A DNA stretch of 64,000 nucleotides, from positions 57,101 to 121,100 of the forward strand of contig CAZDEO010000003.1 of assembly GCA_964504445.1 (NCBI GenBank), written 5' to 3'. Position 1 is the first letter of the stretch; each line of letters starts with the position of its first letter. The notes under the pieces were generated by a model. The model had not been told where the DNA came from. It saw only the letters and a program-made list of their open reading frames with translations, and ran no database searches. The position numbers were made by a program, and so were the translations under genes. Origin of the DNA: JACSRF01 sp964504445. Its GTDB lineage: Bacteria > Chloroflexota > Anaerolineae > Promineifilales > Promineifilaceae. Below are positions 7,979 through 19,552 of the stretch, in pieces.

Positions 7979-9019
7979 ATGCCTGATCCCCTTACCTCAC
8001 TGTTGGTTGCTACAAGCCTGGCAAGTTTGGGTATTCTGCTTTTTTGGCCAGAAAAGGGCCTGATTTCCCGTTGGCAAAAAACTCGCCAAATTACGCAGCG
8101 CATGTTAGGCGAGGATGCCTTAAAACACATACACAAATGCGATATGAAAGGACGTCGTCCGACTATGGAAAGCATTGCTGGCGCTTTGCGAATTAGCCCC
8201 AACGAGACAGCCGAACTGGTACATGGGTTGCAATCGCAAAAACTGGTGGAGGTGGTTGAAGGGGAAATTCACCTGACCCCACAAGGTCGTGAGTCAGCCC
8301 TGCACATTATCCGTGCCCACCGTTTGTGGGAGCGCTATTTGGCTGAAGAAACTGGCTATCAGGAAGCCGATTGGCATGATCAGGCCGAGCGTTTTGAGCA
8401 TCACCTGTCGCCGGATGAATTGGATAGTCTGGCAGCACAACTCAATTATCCCACCCATGACCCCCACGGGGATCCTATACCCACGGCTGGGGGAGAGATG
8501 GTTACCCATGGCGGGCGACCTCTGACATCTTTGCCCGTTGACGTTCAAGGGCACATTGTGCACCTTGAAGATGAGCCACCTGTCGTTTATGCTCAGTTAG
8601 TCGCTGAAGGTTTGCATGTGGGGATGCCCATCCGGGTTATCGAAGCAACGGCAGAACGCATTCGCTTTTGGGCCAACGGGGATGAGCATGTGTTGGCGCC
8701 CATTTTTGCCAACAATATTTCTGTGGTCCCCTTGCCTGAACCCCTTCCGCCCCCTATGGAGGATACCATGTCGCTGAGGGATATTAGACCTGGCGAAATG
8801 GTAGAAGTTGTGAGCATTTCGCCTCAGTGTCGAGGAACGGAACGTCGCCGTTTTTTGGACCTGGGAATTTTGCCCGGTACAACGATTCAAACCGAGATGA
8901 GAAGCCCGGGCGGCGGCACAACGGCCTATATTATTCGCGGCGCTTTGATTGCTTTGCGTGAACAGCAGGCCAGCTATATCAAAGTCAAAAAATATCAACC
9001 GGAGGTGGCGAAGATATGA
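7979..9019 (+). CDS. DtxR-like iron-dependent regulator fused to FeoA domains, N-terminal membrane helix
   Basis: 346 aa from the ATG at 7979 (AGGAGG eight bases upstream; a GTG at 7970 lies inside that site). A hydrophobic helix (about residues 7-24) comes first, then a winged helix (about 35-95), the DtxR metal-binding/dimerisation region rich in His and Glu (HIIRAHRLWERYLAEE, about 105-170), and two SH3-like FeoA segments (about 195-255 and 265-340, the second with FLDLGILPG). It probably senses Fe2+ and represses or tunes the downstream feoB genes, while the FeoA part may bind the transporter. Stop and next start overlap (ATGA). Confidence 0.85.
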   Translation: MPDPLTSLLVATSLASLGILLFWPEKGLISRWQKTRQITQRMLGEDALKHIHKCDMKGRRPTMESIAGALRISPNETAELVHGLQSQKLVEVVEGEIHLTPQGRESALHIIRAHRLWERYLAEETGYQEADWHDQAERFEHHLSPDELDSLAAQLNYPTHDPHGDPIPTAGGEMVTHGGRPLTSLPVDVQGHIVHLEDEPPVVYAQLVAEGLHVGMPIRVIEATAERIRFWANGDEHVLAPIFANNISVVPLPEPLPPPMEDTMSLRDIRPGEMVEVVSISPQCRGTERRRFLDLGILPGTTIQTEMRSPGGGTTAYIIRGALIALREQQASYIKVKKYQPEVAKI

Positions 9020-9864
9020 CCACACCAACTTTACGAACAAATACAGCTACTGCGGCGGACTGCGCCGCTTGCCCGGCCCATCATGCGGGCAATTTGCGCA
9101 AGCTAGGCGTAGATATGTCTGATTTTGATTATGTCGTTGCCCTGGCCGGCAACCCCAATGTAGGGAAAAGTACCGTTTTCAATGCGTTGACGGGCTTGCG
9201 CCAGCACACGGGGAATTGGCCGGGAAAAACGGTAACCCGGGCGGAGGGGGGATTTAGCTATGGTAACGGCCGTTACAAACTTGTTGATCTGCCCGGCACC
9301 TATTCCCTTCTCTCCACCAGCAAAGATGAGGAGATTGCCCGAGACTTCATTCTTTTTGGGCAGCCCGATGTCACCATCATTGTGGTAGACGCAACGCGAC
9401 TGGAGCGCAACCTCAATCTTGCCCTGCAAGTGCTGGAAATTACCGACCGGGCGGTGATAGCCTTGAACCTGATGGACGAAGCGCAGCGGCATGGTTTGGA
9501 GATAGACCATCGGCGGCTGGCGCGGGATTTAGGCGTTCCTGTCGTGCCCATGGCTGCCCGCCAGGGTGAAGGGATTGCTGCGCTGCTGCAGGCCGTCCAT
9601 GAAGTAGCTACTGGGCAAACGGTATGCAAGCCACACCGGCTTAAAAGCGAATCTCCCACTGTGCAGAAAGCTGTGGAAACATTAGCCCGTCAGTTGGAAG
9701 CGCAATTTCAGAATTTACCCAATGCTCGCTGGGTTGCCCTCCGTTTGCTAGATGGCGACCAAAGCATCATTGAAGCTGTGCGCAGTGGTGAAATTGGTAA
9801 CCTGGCCGCGCCCACCCTTACGCAGCAGCCCGAGAGTTTACCGTTGACGTTGGAGGCCGCATGA
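9016..9864 (+). CDS. feoB: FeoB N-terminal GTPase as a separate protein
   Basis: 282 aa. GTPase motifs: G1 GNPNVGKST, G3 DLPGTYSL, G4 NLMDE and a G5-like ARQGEG, as in the FeoB G domain. The FeoB GDI-like helical region follows (about 210-260). A short Cys/His segment CAACPAHH lies near residue 16. It lacks membrane helices; these are encoded by the next gene, so FeoB is split in two. It gates Fe2+ uptake. ATGA overlaps occur at both ends, so stoichiometric expression with both neighbours is expected. Confidence 0.92.
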   Translation: MTTPTLRTNTATAADCAACPAHHAGNLRKLGVDMSDFDYVVALAGNPNVGKSTVFNALTGLRQHTGNWPGKTVTRAEGGFSYGNGRYKLVDLPGTYSLLSTSKDEEIARDFILFGQPDVTIIVVDATRLERNLNLALQVLEITDRAVIALNLMDEAQRHGLEIDHRRLARDLGVPVVPMAARQGEGIAALLQAVHEVATGQTVCKPHRLKSESPTVQKAVETLARQLEAQFQNLPNARWVALRLLDGDQSIIEAVRSGEIGNLAAPTLTQQPESLPLTLEAA

Positions 9865-11348
9865 CAACCTATACGCCTGAATTGAAGGGGGATGAATTGA
9901 GCAAGTCGGTAGAAACGGCCGTTTCCACCCATCCTGAAGCGGACGTCCTCCGCCTGGCTGAATCCCTGCGCTGGCAAGTGGGCCAAAACTTTCATGAACA
10001 GTTGATGGAAGACATCTACACCGCGGCGGCGCGCATGGCTGACCGGGCTGTTACGCGCCCCAATGAAAAGCCGCGCTTTGACCTGGACCGTACCATTGAC
10101 CGCATTGTCACCAGCCGCATTTGGGGTTTTCCGCTGATGATTCTGCTCTTTGCTGTGGTCTTTTGGATCACCATTGTTGGCTCCAATTATCCCTCCCAGG
10201 CACTGGCCTGGCTGCTGGTAGAGACCATACACCCGGCTTTGCAAACGGGCGCGGCAACCATAGGGCTGCCCTGGTGGCTGAGCGGACTGCTCATTGATGG
10301 CATGTATCTGGCCACAGCCTGGGTTGTCAGCGTGATGCTGCCCCCCATGGCTATTTTCTTCCCGCTGTTCACGCTGCTGGAGGATTTTGGCTATCTGCCG
10401 CGGGTGGCCTTCAACCTGGACAACATTTTTCGCAAGAGTGGGGCCCACGGCAAACAAGCCTTGAGCATGATGATGGGTTTTGGGTGCAATGCCGCCGGCG
10501 TGGTGGCAACGCGGGTTATTGATAGCCCGCGGGAACGATTGATTGCCATTATTACCAACAACTTTGCCTTGTGTAACGGCCGTTGGCCGACCCAAATTCT
10601 CATTGCCACCCTGTTTATTGGCGGGCTGGTACCCGCTTACCTGGCGGGGCTGGTCTCGGCGTTGGCGGTGGTGAGCATTGCCATGTTGGGCGTGCTGCTG
10701 AGTTTCGCCGTCTCGTGGGGCCTTTCGCGCAGTATTCTCAAAGGAGAGGTTTCCACCTTTAGCCTGGAACTGCCCCCCTATCGTCCCCCGCGCATCTGGC
10801 AAACCATCTACACCTCGGTCATTGACCGCACCCTGATAGTGTTATGGCGGGCGGTGATGTTTGCGTTACCGGCAGGCGCCGTTATCTGGCTTTCTGCCAA
10901 TATTACGCTAGGTGAATTGAGCTTGGCGGAACATTTAATCAACTCCCTTAATCCGGTGGGCTTACTCATTGGGCTAAATGGCGTGATTTTGTTAGCCTAC
11001 GTCGTGGCCATTCCCGCTAACGAAATTGTGATTCCCACCATACTGATGCTCACCGTGTTGGTGACGGGTGCCGTGAATGTGGGCGCCGGTGCGGGGGTGA
11101 TGTTTGAGCTGGATGACAACCTGGCGATCAAGACCCTATTAGATGCTGGGGGTTGGACGCTGCTAACGGCCGTCAACCTGATGCTCTTCTCTCTCATCCA
11201 CAATCCCTGCTCTACCACCATCTATACCATCTACAAAGAAACGGGCAGCAAAAAATGGACCCTCATTGCCGCGCTGCTGCCGGTGGCGATGGGGTTCATC
11301 ATCACCTTTTTAGTGGCGCAGGTGTGGCGGCTGGTTTCCGGGGGATGA
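9861..11348 (+). CDS. feoB: FeoB membrane permease half
   Basis: 495 aa. A soluble N-terminal stretch of about 85 residues precedes multiple transmembrane helices, with the two Gate domains and the FeoB C-terminal region. Conserved points are GFGCNAAGVVATRVI and ALCNGRWPTQ in the first Gate segment and IPANEIVIPT in the second. It forms the Fe2+ path across the cytoplasmic membrane and should work with the separate GTPase upstream. The start overlaps the GTPase stop. No small feoC is seen after it; about 180 bp of non-coding sequence follow before glgB. Confidence 0.92.
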   Translation: MTTYTPELKGDELSKSVETAVSTHPEADVLRLAESLRWQVGQNFHEQLMEDIYTAAARMADRAVTRPNEKPRFDLDRTIDRIVTSRIWGFPLMILLFAVVFWITIVGSNYPSQALAWLLVETIHPALQTGAATIGLPWWLSGLLIDGMYLATAWVVSVMLPPMAIFFPLFTLLEDFGYLPRVAFNLDNIFRKSGAHGKQALSMMMGFGCNAAGVVATRVIDSPRERLIAIITNNFALCNGRWPTQILIATLFIGGLVPAYLAGLVSALAVVSIAMLGVLLSFAVSWGLSRSILKGEVSTFSLELPPYRPPRIWQTIYTSVIDRTLIVLWRAVMFALPAGAVIWLSANITLGELSLAEHLINSLNPVGLLIGLNGVILLAYVVAIPANEIVIPTILMLTVLVTGAVNVGAGAGVMFELDDNLAIKTLLDAGGWTLLTAVNLMLFSLIHNPCSTTIYTIYKETGSKKWTLIAALLPVAMGFIITFLVAQVWRLVSGG

Positions 11349-11530
11349 TGGGATGGCACGTTGCCATAGTCTGTGGTCCGTGGCCCGTGGCCCGTTACCC
11401 GACGACAATTCCCCAGAGGGGGCGTTGGGTGATGGGATGCGGACACCGGCATGAGGGAACTAGCTATCCTCAGCACAAGTGGTAAAATGGGTTCCACGCT
11501 TAATTGACCCGTGAAACTCAGGAGAATTAG

Positions 11531-13732
<2,202 letters not shown>

Positions 13733-13796
13733 AGTTTGGCGTGGAGGAGTGCAGCCAGCAGGACTGCTGTCCCTCTAGCCGCTATCAGAAAAATTT

Positions 13797-14792
13797 ATGA
13801 GTAGAGACGATTTATACCCTTTGTTGTTTACACCGGTGTTGAAGGATTACGTTTGGGGCGGGCGCAACCTGGAAACGTTATTGGGGCGGGATCTGCCGCC
13901 AGGGAAAATTGCTGAGAGTTGGGAAATTGCGGCCCACAAAGATGGCGCTTCGGTGGTCGAAAACGGCCGTTTCGCCGGGCAAACTCTTCCACAGGTCCAT
14001 GCCCAACTGGGCCTGGATCTCATTGGCACCAACAGCCAATGGGCGCAAGAACGCGGCAAATTCCCCTTGCTCATCAAGCTCCTGGATGCCCAAACCAATC
14101 TCTCGGTCCAGGTTCATCCTGACGATGACTATGCCCTGGCCCACGAAGGCAACGAGCTGGGCAAAACTGAAATGTGGGTGGTGCTGCATGCCGAACCGGA
14201 TGCAGCTATCATTTTAGGCGTCAAAGCGGGCGCCACGCCAGAAAATTTCCGTCAGGCCATTGCCGCTGGCGAGCTGGAGCCTTACCTGCATCGCCTGCCC
14301 GTGCAAACAGGGGACTTTGTCTGCGTACCGGCAGGAACCCTCCATGCTATTCTAGGGGGTGCCCTCATTGCCGAAATCCAGCAAAACTCAAACACGACCT
14401 ATCGGGTTTACGACTGGAACCGGCAGGTGGCGGGTCAGCCGCGCCCCCTGCACGTGGACAAAGCGCTGGACGTCATCAACTTTGCTCAGGTGGAGCCCGT
14501 TTTGTCAGAACCCAAACGGCTGGTCCATGAGGCAGGACTGCGCCGTTACCAGTTGTGCGCAAACCCGTATTTTGTAACCGAGCGGGTAGAGATGGCAGGG
14601 GGCACTGTGTTTAACGGCCGTTGCCATGGCGCCACCTTTGAGATATGGGGCTGCATTGCCGGCAGCGCCGCCGTCAACGAGACTTCCCTACCCGCCGTGC
14701 GCTTCAGCCTGCTGCCCGCCGCCATGGGGGCTTTTACCGTTACTGCCCAGGAGACGGCCGTTTTGCTGCGCGTCACCGTCAGCCCTACTTAA
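13797..14792 (+). CDS. manA: Mannose-6-phosphate isomerase, class I
   Basis: 331 aa, the short Bacillus-type PMI. The cupin zinc-site blocks are visible: QVHPDDDYA, GKTEMWVVLHA and PAGTLHAIL. It interconverts fructose-6-P and mannose-6-P, supplying mannose for nucleotide sugars; a GDP-mannose-type epimerase is encoded at 57-58 kb. It begins at an ATG with no strong ribosome site, shortly after glgB. The last 40 residues are low in conservation. Confidence 0.92.
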   Translation: MSRDDLYPLLFTPVLKDYVWGGRNLETLLGRDLPPGKIAESWEIAAHKDGASVVENGRFAGQTLPQVHAQLGLDLIGTNSQWAQERGKFPLLIKLLDAQTNLSVQVHPDDDYALAHEGNELGKTEMWVVLHAEPDAAIILGVKAGATPENFRQAIAAGELEPYLHRLPVQTGDFVCVPAGTLHAILGGALIAEIQQNSNTTYRVYDWNRQVAGQPRPLHVDKALDVINFAQVEPVLSEPKRLVHEAGLRRYQLCANPYFVTERVEMAGGTVFNGRCHGATFEIWGCIAGSAAVNETSLPAVRFSLLPAAMGAFTVTAQETAVLLRVTVSPT

Positions 14793-14887
14793 AATTTGGC
14801 AACCCGCGCCTTTTATGCTACCATTTTCCTCGCTCTCACGCCTCCCAAGGTGATGATTAAAAGAGTTCATACCGGAGGATTAAAACA

Positions 14888-15169
14888 TTGGCTAACATAA
14901 AATCTGCCAAAAAACGGATTCGGCAAACAAAAAAACGTACAGCTCGCAACCGCGTCTACCGCAGTTCAGCGCGCACCTACATCAAGAAGACCCGCCAGCT
15001 CATCGCTGAGGGTAACCTTGAAGAAGCGGAGATCATTGCCCGCAAGGCTTACAGCGCGCTAGACAAGGCCGGGCGGAAACGAATTGTTCACCCCCAAAAT
15101 GCAGCGCGCCGCAAAGGTCGGCTCATGGCACAGCTAGCCGCCGCAAAAGCAACTGCACAAAATGGGTAA
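14888..15169 (+). CDS. rpsT: 30S ribosomal protein S20
   Basis: 93 aa, highly basic, beginning ANIKSAKKRIRQTKKR, with the S20 C-terminal block GIVHPQNAARRKGRL-like (RIVHPQNAARRKGRLM). The start codon is a TTG (14888) with GGAGGA seven bases upstream; no ATG gives a full-length protein. TTG or weak starts are known for rpsT in other bacteria, where S20 autoregulates. A strong terminator follows immediately. The gene contains no ACGGCCGT. Confidence 0.97.
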   Translation: MANIKSAKKRIRQTKKRTARNRVYRSSARTYIKKTRQLIAEGNLEEAEIIARKAYSALDKAGRKRIVHPQNAARRKGRLMAQLAAAKATAQNG

Positions 15170-15192
15170 TTAACCCTTTTCCTTAGACTTAC

Positions 15193-15220
15193 AAAAAAAA
15201 CCGCCCCGGGGCGGTTTTTT
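15193..15220. terminator. Rho-independent terminator after rpsT
   Basis: CCGCCCC/GGGGCGG forms a perfect 7-bp GC stem (15201-15214), flanked by eight A on the left and six T on the right. It can act in both directions. It ends the rpsT transcript. Confidence 0.93.
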
Positions 15221-15389
15221 GTTTATGGATGCAAACCCCCACACATCATTTCTTCACAAAATTGGTTTACAATAGCATCGTATCTACCGGTTGAGACGGC
15301 CGTTACCCCAGCAGCACCCCCAAAGTCAGCAACGGCCGTATCCTTTCTGCATCTCATACGTCTGTATAAATAGACAGAAGCAACAGGCG

Positions 15390-15998
15390 ATGTTCAACTC
15401 AAAAAGCCGTAGCAACCGACGAGAAGCCGGAAAACGATGCGAAAAAAGGTGGCTCACCGCAACCTATGATGAATACCACCTACCCATTTACCGGTTTATC
15501 TATCGGCGCATAGGTGATGTGGAAACGGCCCGGGAGCTAACAGCTGACGTATTTCAACGTCTCATTCAGGTGGTATGCGGAGGAAAAACGGTTCCCGAAA
15601 ACACCCGCGCCTGGTTATACCAGGCTGCTCATAACATCGTCATTGACGAGTACCGGCGGCGACAACACCGGCAGCATCTACAGTTAGATGAAGCCATCAT
15701 TGACAATCGGGCTGACCCGGCAGAAGAAGCCCATAAAAAAATGGCCGCAGAACGAGTGAGAACCGCCCTAAAACTGCTCACGCCAGAGCAGCAGCAGGTC
15801 ATTGCCCTCAAATTTTTCGAGGGATTTACCAATCAGGAAATTGCCGAAATTACTGGCCGCAGCATTGGCGCCGTAAAAGCATTACAGCACCGGGGATTGT
15901 CAACGCTACAACAGTCCCTAAATCCTACGGTGCGAGAAAACGAGCAAATAGCAACTCCTGGAATATTAGCCAATATGCTGATAGCGGAAGGTTTGTAA
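15390..15998 (+). CDS. ECF-type RNA polymerase sigma factor
   Basis: 202 aa from the ATG at 15390; an upstream TTG reading adds unconserved residues. Sigma region 2 is TYDEYHLPIYRFIYRRIGD through TADVFQRLI, and region 4 is LTPEQQQVIALKFFEGF plus TNQEIAEITGRSIGAVK, the -35-binding helix-turn-helix. The stop overlaps the start of the next gene (TAATG), whose DUF5667 protein is the likely membrane-bound partner. Two ACGGCCGT copies lie in the leader (15296 and 15332). Confidence 0.9.
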   Translation: MFNSKSRSNRREAGKRCEKRWLTATYDEYHLPIYRFIYRRIGDVETARELTADVFQRLIQVVCGGKTVPENTRAWLYQAAHNIVIDEYRRRQHRQHLQLDEAIIDNRADPAEEAHKKMAAERVRTALKLLTPEQQQVIALKFFEGFTNQEIAEITGRSIGAVKALQHRGLSTLQQSLNPTVRENEQIATPGILANMLIAEGL

Positions 15999-17332
15999 TG
16001 AGCGATCAATTTAGCGACATCCTTGATAATGCGATTAACCGGTATTCCACTGGTGAGAGCATGCCGGAAATCCTCACCGCTTACCCTGAACACGCGACCG
16101 AGTTGATGCAACTGCTGCAAACCGCTAGGGTCCTTGAAAAAAGTGGTCGCCCAATTGTTGCCCTGTCTAAACAAGCTGAAAAAGCCGATCGTGCCGCTTT
16201 CCTCCGCCAAATTCAAGGTTTGCCAGAAACAAATAGTGGTTTACTGGCTTCCCTGAGTTTGTGGATCGGCAATCTACCAGAAATGATGTTGACCGTGAAG
16301 AACCGTTTGCAAATAAAGGAGTGGAGCCCCATGAGTATGATAGTTGTAAGAGTTGCCTTAGCAGTTGTTTTGCTGTTTGGCGCAGTGGGTGGAACGGCCG
16401 TTGCTGCCGCAGATAGCTTACCCGATTCCCCCCTTTATAGCGTCAAAACGGCCGTCGAAGATATTCGTATTGGCCTGACAAACGATCCCATTGATCAAGC
16501 CCATTTACAATTGGTATTAGCCCAAACCCGCATTCAGGAAATGGTAAAGCTGGCCCAAAACGGTGGCGAACCTGGTGAAGCAACTTTAACCCGTCTGCAA
16601 AATCACCTGGAAACCGCCCTTCAACTAGCCGCCAACGCCCCCGAAGACCGCATGAATGGCGTTCTGACCCAGGCCCAGTTGATGCTACAAGGAGAAGGAC
16701 CCGGCATGCTGCAAGCCCAACAGCAGGTGCAAGGCCCCGCCCACGATGCCCTGGGCAATGCCTACCAAATCATGAACCAGATTGGTAAAGAAATAGAAGT
16801 CGGGCTGCAAAATCCGCAAGTCTTTCGCTGGCGGTACATGCACAACCGGCCCGAGGGATTGCCAGAACCACCAGTTATGGAACCCAACCCTGGCGGCGTG
16901 ATTACCCACACCATGCCCATTTCCCATACCCGGCCCATTACACCCAGCAGAACCATTACCGAACCAGTGCAAGCTGGCCCAGGGTACGGCCCCGGTGAAC
17001 CGTTTTACGGGCCTGGCGCGCCTGGCGGAAATCCAGTTTCACCTTATGGACCAAACCCCGAAGATGCACCCGGCTATGGCCCTGGTGAGCAGCCTGGCTA
17101 TGGCCCTGGGGAAACTCCTGGCGCCGGTTTAGGCCCCAGTCAAAGCAACAGCCCCGCTGATTCAGGCTCCGACAGCCCTGGCCCCGTGGACGCAGGCAAC
17201 CCCAATGACAATGGGGGAAATGACAATAGCGGCGGCAGTAGTGACAATGGTGGCAGTAGTGACAATGGTGGCAGCAGTGACAGCGGAGGTGGTGGTGACA
17301 ATGGCGGTGGAAACGGAGGCGGCGGTCACTAA
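15998..17332 (+). CDS. DUF5667 membrane protein, probable partner/anti-sigma of the ECF factor
   Basis: 444 aa. The N-terminal 100 residues are cytosolic and helical, as in anti-sigma factors. One transmembrane helix lies at about 108-130 (VVRVALAVVLLFGAVGG). The DUF5667 region begins SLPDSPLYSVKTAVED and runs as an amphipathic, Gln/Leu-rich helical segment to about 280. It ends in a Pro/Gly-rich extracellular tail with GYGPGE repeats and a C-terminal run of SSDNGG/GGGDNGG repeats. The start overlaps the sigma gene. It likely senses an envelope signal and controls sigma release; this role is inferred from gene order. Confidence 0.75.
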   Translation: MSDQFSDILDNAINRYSTGESMPEILTAYPEHATELMQLLQTARVLEKSGRPIVALSKQAEKADRAAFLRQIQGLPETNSGLLASLSLWIGNLPEMMLTVKNRLQIKEWSPMSMIVVRVALAVVLLFGAVGGTAVAAADSLPDSPLYSVKTAVEDIRIGLTNDPIDQAHLQLVLAQTRIQEMVKLAQNGGEPGEATLTRLQNHLETALQLAANAPEDRMNGVLTQAQLMLQGEGPGMLQAQQQVQGPAHDALGNAYQIMNQIGKEIEVGLQNPQVFRWRYMHNRPEGLPEPPVMEPNPGGVITHTMPISHTRPITPSRTITEPVQAGPGYGPGEPFYGPGAPGGNPVSPYGPNPEDAPGYGPGEQPGYGPGETPGAGLGPSQSNSPADSGSDSPGPVDAGNPNDNGGNDNSGGSSDNGGSSDNGGSSDSGGGGDNGGGNGGGGH

Positions 17333-17344
17333 CCGAACCACCGG

Positions 17345-17902
17345 TCATTTAGTTTGACGTAGAATAGCCTCCGCCACAGCGCGGAGGCTTTTTCTTTTTT
17401 CACGCGCATACTGCTGCATCAACCGATAAGCAGCTTCCTCATCCAGGCCTTCGGCCATCAGGCGCCCCTTTGCGCGTTCGACCAGTTTGCGCCCTTCTAA
17501 GGCGTCTAATAGTTCATGGGTACGCTGATCCAGGACCTGCGCCTCGGTAAAGCGCTTGCGGGCCACGGCAATGGCTGCCGCCAGGTCACCTTCCTGAATT
17601 GGCTTAACCAGGTAACCATGAATGGGTAAATCAGTGGCTTTCTCAATAAGCTCGCTTTCGCTGAAAGCGGTAAGTAGAATAATGGGGAGCGGATTTTGCT
17701 GACCCAGGGTTTGGGCGACTTGCAAACCGTCAGTAAAAGGCATTTTGATGTCTAGAATGGCCAGATCTGGGCGATGTTGTTGCGCCATACGCAAGGCTTC
17801 ACGGCCGTTTACGGCCGTAACCACCTGGTGTCCCAATCCTTGCAGCATTGAACGTAGCCCCATACGGATAATCGATTCGTCGTCAGCAATGAGAATCTTC
17901 AA
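17345..17902 (-). CDS. Response regulator with ANTAR RNA-binding domain
   Basis: 185 aa. The receiver domain (1-120) has the acidic pair DDE, the phospho-acceptor Asp in LAILDIKMPF and Lys in GYLVKPI. The ANTAR domain (about 125-183) has LVERAKGRLMAEGLDEEAAYRLMQQYA, the three-helix RNA-binding fold of AmiR, NasR and EutV. Such proteins bind paired hexaloop hairpins in leader RNAs and prevent termination. It starts with TTG two bases after the kinase stop, so it is cotranscribed with the kinase. A fitting target is the glnA leader just upstream. Confidence 0.93.
   Translation of the reverse strand: MKILIADDESIIRMGLRSMLQGLGHQVVTAVNGREALRMAQQHRPDLAILDIKMPFTDGLQVAQTLGQQNPLPIILLTAFSESELIEKATDLPIHGYLVKPIQEGDLAAAIAVARKRFTEAQVLDQRTHELLDALEGRKLVERAKGRLMAEGLDEEAAYRLMQQYAREKRKSLRAVAEAILRQTK
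17367..17400 (+). terminator. Terminator of the sigma/DUF5667 operon inside the convergent gene
   Basis: GCCTCCGC and GCGGAGGC (17367-17374, 17381-17388) pair around a 6-nt loop, followed on the plus strand by TTTTTCTTTTTT. It lies inside the 3' coding end of the convergent ANTAR regulator, so the same bases encode protein on one strand and terminate transcription on the other. Confidence 0.85.
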
Positions 17903-17904
17903 AG

Positions 17905-19536
17905 TCAGTGTCGTTCCTTCTCAACGGTGCGGGGTATCCGAATGCTGATTTCTGTACCTCCGCCAGCCGGTCGGTTATAGCGGATACGGCCGTGCAAATC
18001 CTCCGCGACCAGCGTTTCCACAATTTCCAAACCCAAATTGCGGATCAGGTTAGCCGGTAGACCCACGCCATCGTCTTGCACAAGAATAATCAAGTCATCG
18101 GGGCCACGGCCCAGGGAGACGGTGATCGTGCCCCATGACTGCCCCACAAATGCGTGTTCCAGGGCATTTTGCACCAACTCGTTAACAACCAGGGTTACGG
18201 CCGTTGCTGCCCGGCTGGGGAGGAGAAACTGCTCGCCCTGCACGGTAAGCACAATATTACGTTCCACGGCGCCACTCATCTCGGTTGTCATGCGCGTAAT
18301 GCGTCGTAGCGCATCAGCCACATCCACCAGGGTAAAGCCCTGCTCCGAAAGCACTTCATGAACAGTAGCAATACTCTGTACCCGGTGTATGTTGGTTTGT
18401 AACACTTGCCGTGTATCCAGCGCTTCAGCGTTTGGCAACTGGAGCTGCATGAGCATTGCCACCGTTTGTAAGTTATTCTTAATTCGGTGATGCATTTCGC
18501 GAACCACCGCCGCATTGGTAACCAGCCGCGCGTTTTCGATGGCCAGGGCAGTCTGATTCGCCAGCGTTGCTAGCAGCGCTCGCTGCTTTTCACTAAAATC
18601 CCGCCGCTCATAACTATAACAGTTAAGAACGCCAATCACACGGTCTCGCACGCTAAGAGGGACGGACAGCAAGGAGATGAATCCTTCTTGCGTCGCCAAC
18701 TCCGGGCGCAAATAGCGAGGTTCTTGGCGCAAGTCAGGAATGTACATGGCCTGCCCAGTCTGGGCTACAAGACCAGTGACACCCTGCCCCAAAGGCAGTG
18801 GCGGCTGTTGGCGATAACTTTGGCTGGCGCGCCTGGCCGAGCGCATCTCTAGTTGCTTTTCAGCCTCATTGAGCAAGAAAATGGCACAGACGGCCGTTTC
18901 CATAGTCTGCGCCGCCATCTCAGTAACCACATCCAAAATTTCATCCAAATACTGCGGCGAAGTAACCACCTCACTCAGCGTAGCCAAAGCGTGCAGTTCA
19001 CTAATTTGCCGTTTCTGATCATCATACAATTGTGCCTTTGCCAGAGCGCCTGCGGCTAATTCTCCGATTAATGAAAGAAGATCTATCTCGCTATCCGAAA
19101 ATTCATGTCGTGCCAAAGTTTGTACATTTAAGGCCCCAATTACCCGTTCCTCAATTCGCAAGGGAATAGCCAACAAAGAGTGAAATTGCATCTCCAATGT
19201 CTCGTCCACCCGCTTGAAGCGCGGGTGCTGTTGCGCATCTGTGGCGAAAACTGGTGCATTCAACTCAATGGCATAACCGGTCATCCCCTCCCCCACAGCA
19301 AGCGTTGCCCGGCCCAAGGCCCGCCGAGCCAGCCCTGTAGTAGCCCGCAGCCGTAGTTGACGGCCGTCCGGATCCAACAGATAAATAGTACACGAATCCA
19401 CATCCATTACTTCCGTAGTCTTACGGGCAATCAAATCCAACGTAGTGTCTAAGTCCCAAGCAGCACTCAACGCCCGCGCAATCTCACGCAACGCTGTAAC
19501 CGCTTGCGGTCTGGCTGATGTCGTCATCCCATGCAC
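17905..19536 (-). CDS. GAF-GAF sensor histidine kinase (HisKA_2), partner of the ANTAR regulator
   Basis: 543 aa, cytosolic. Two GAF domains (about 20-165 and 185-345) are followed by the HisKA_2 phosphoacceptor helix with EMHHRIKNNLQTV and an HATPase domain (NELVQNALEHAF, DDGVGLP). This architecture resembles EutW-type kinases that phosphorylate ANTAR regulators. Reading from GTG at 19536 gives the longest protein, with a TAGAAT -10 box only 6 bases upstream and no ribosome site, so leaderless translation is likely; an ATG at 19527 is the alternative. It lies 95 bp downstream of glnA, behind a terminator. Confidence 0.92.
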   Translation of the reverse strand: MHGMTTSARPQAVTALREIARALSAAWDLDTTLDLIARKTTEVMDVDSCTIYLLDPDGRQLRLRATTGLARRALGRATLAVGEGMTGYAIELNAPVFATDAQQHPRFKRVDETLEMQFHSLLAIPLRIEERVIGALNVQTLARHEFSDSEIDLLSLIGELAAGALAKAQLYDDQKRQISELHALATLSEVVTSPQYLDEILDVVTEMAAQTMETAVCAIFLLNEAEKQLEMRSARRASQSYRQQPPLPLGQGVTGLVAQTGQAMYIPDLRQEPRYLRPELATQEGFISLLSVPLSVRDRVIGVLNCYSYERRDFSEKQRALLATLANQTALAIENARLVTNAAVVREMHHRIKNNLQTVAMLMQLQLPNAEALDTRQVLQTNIHRVQSIATVHEVLSEQGFTLVDVADALRRITRMTTEMSGAVERNIVLTVQGEQFLLPSRAATAVTLVVNELVQNALEHAFVGQSWGTITVSLGRGPDDLIILVQDDGVGLPANLIRNLGLEIVETLVAEDLHGRIRYNRPAGGGTEISIRIPRTVEKERH

Positions 19537-19542
19537 ACACCT

Positions 19543-19548
19543 ATTCTA
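19543..19548 (-). promoter_or_regulatory. Candidate -10 box for the kinase/ANTAR operon
   Basis: TAGAAT on the minus strand, six bases before the GTG start and just after the glnA terminator T-run. The -35 region is poor. It would let the two-component pair be transcribed independently of glnA as a leaderless message. Confidence 0.45.
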
Positions 19549-19552
19549 CGTG

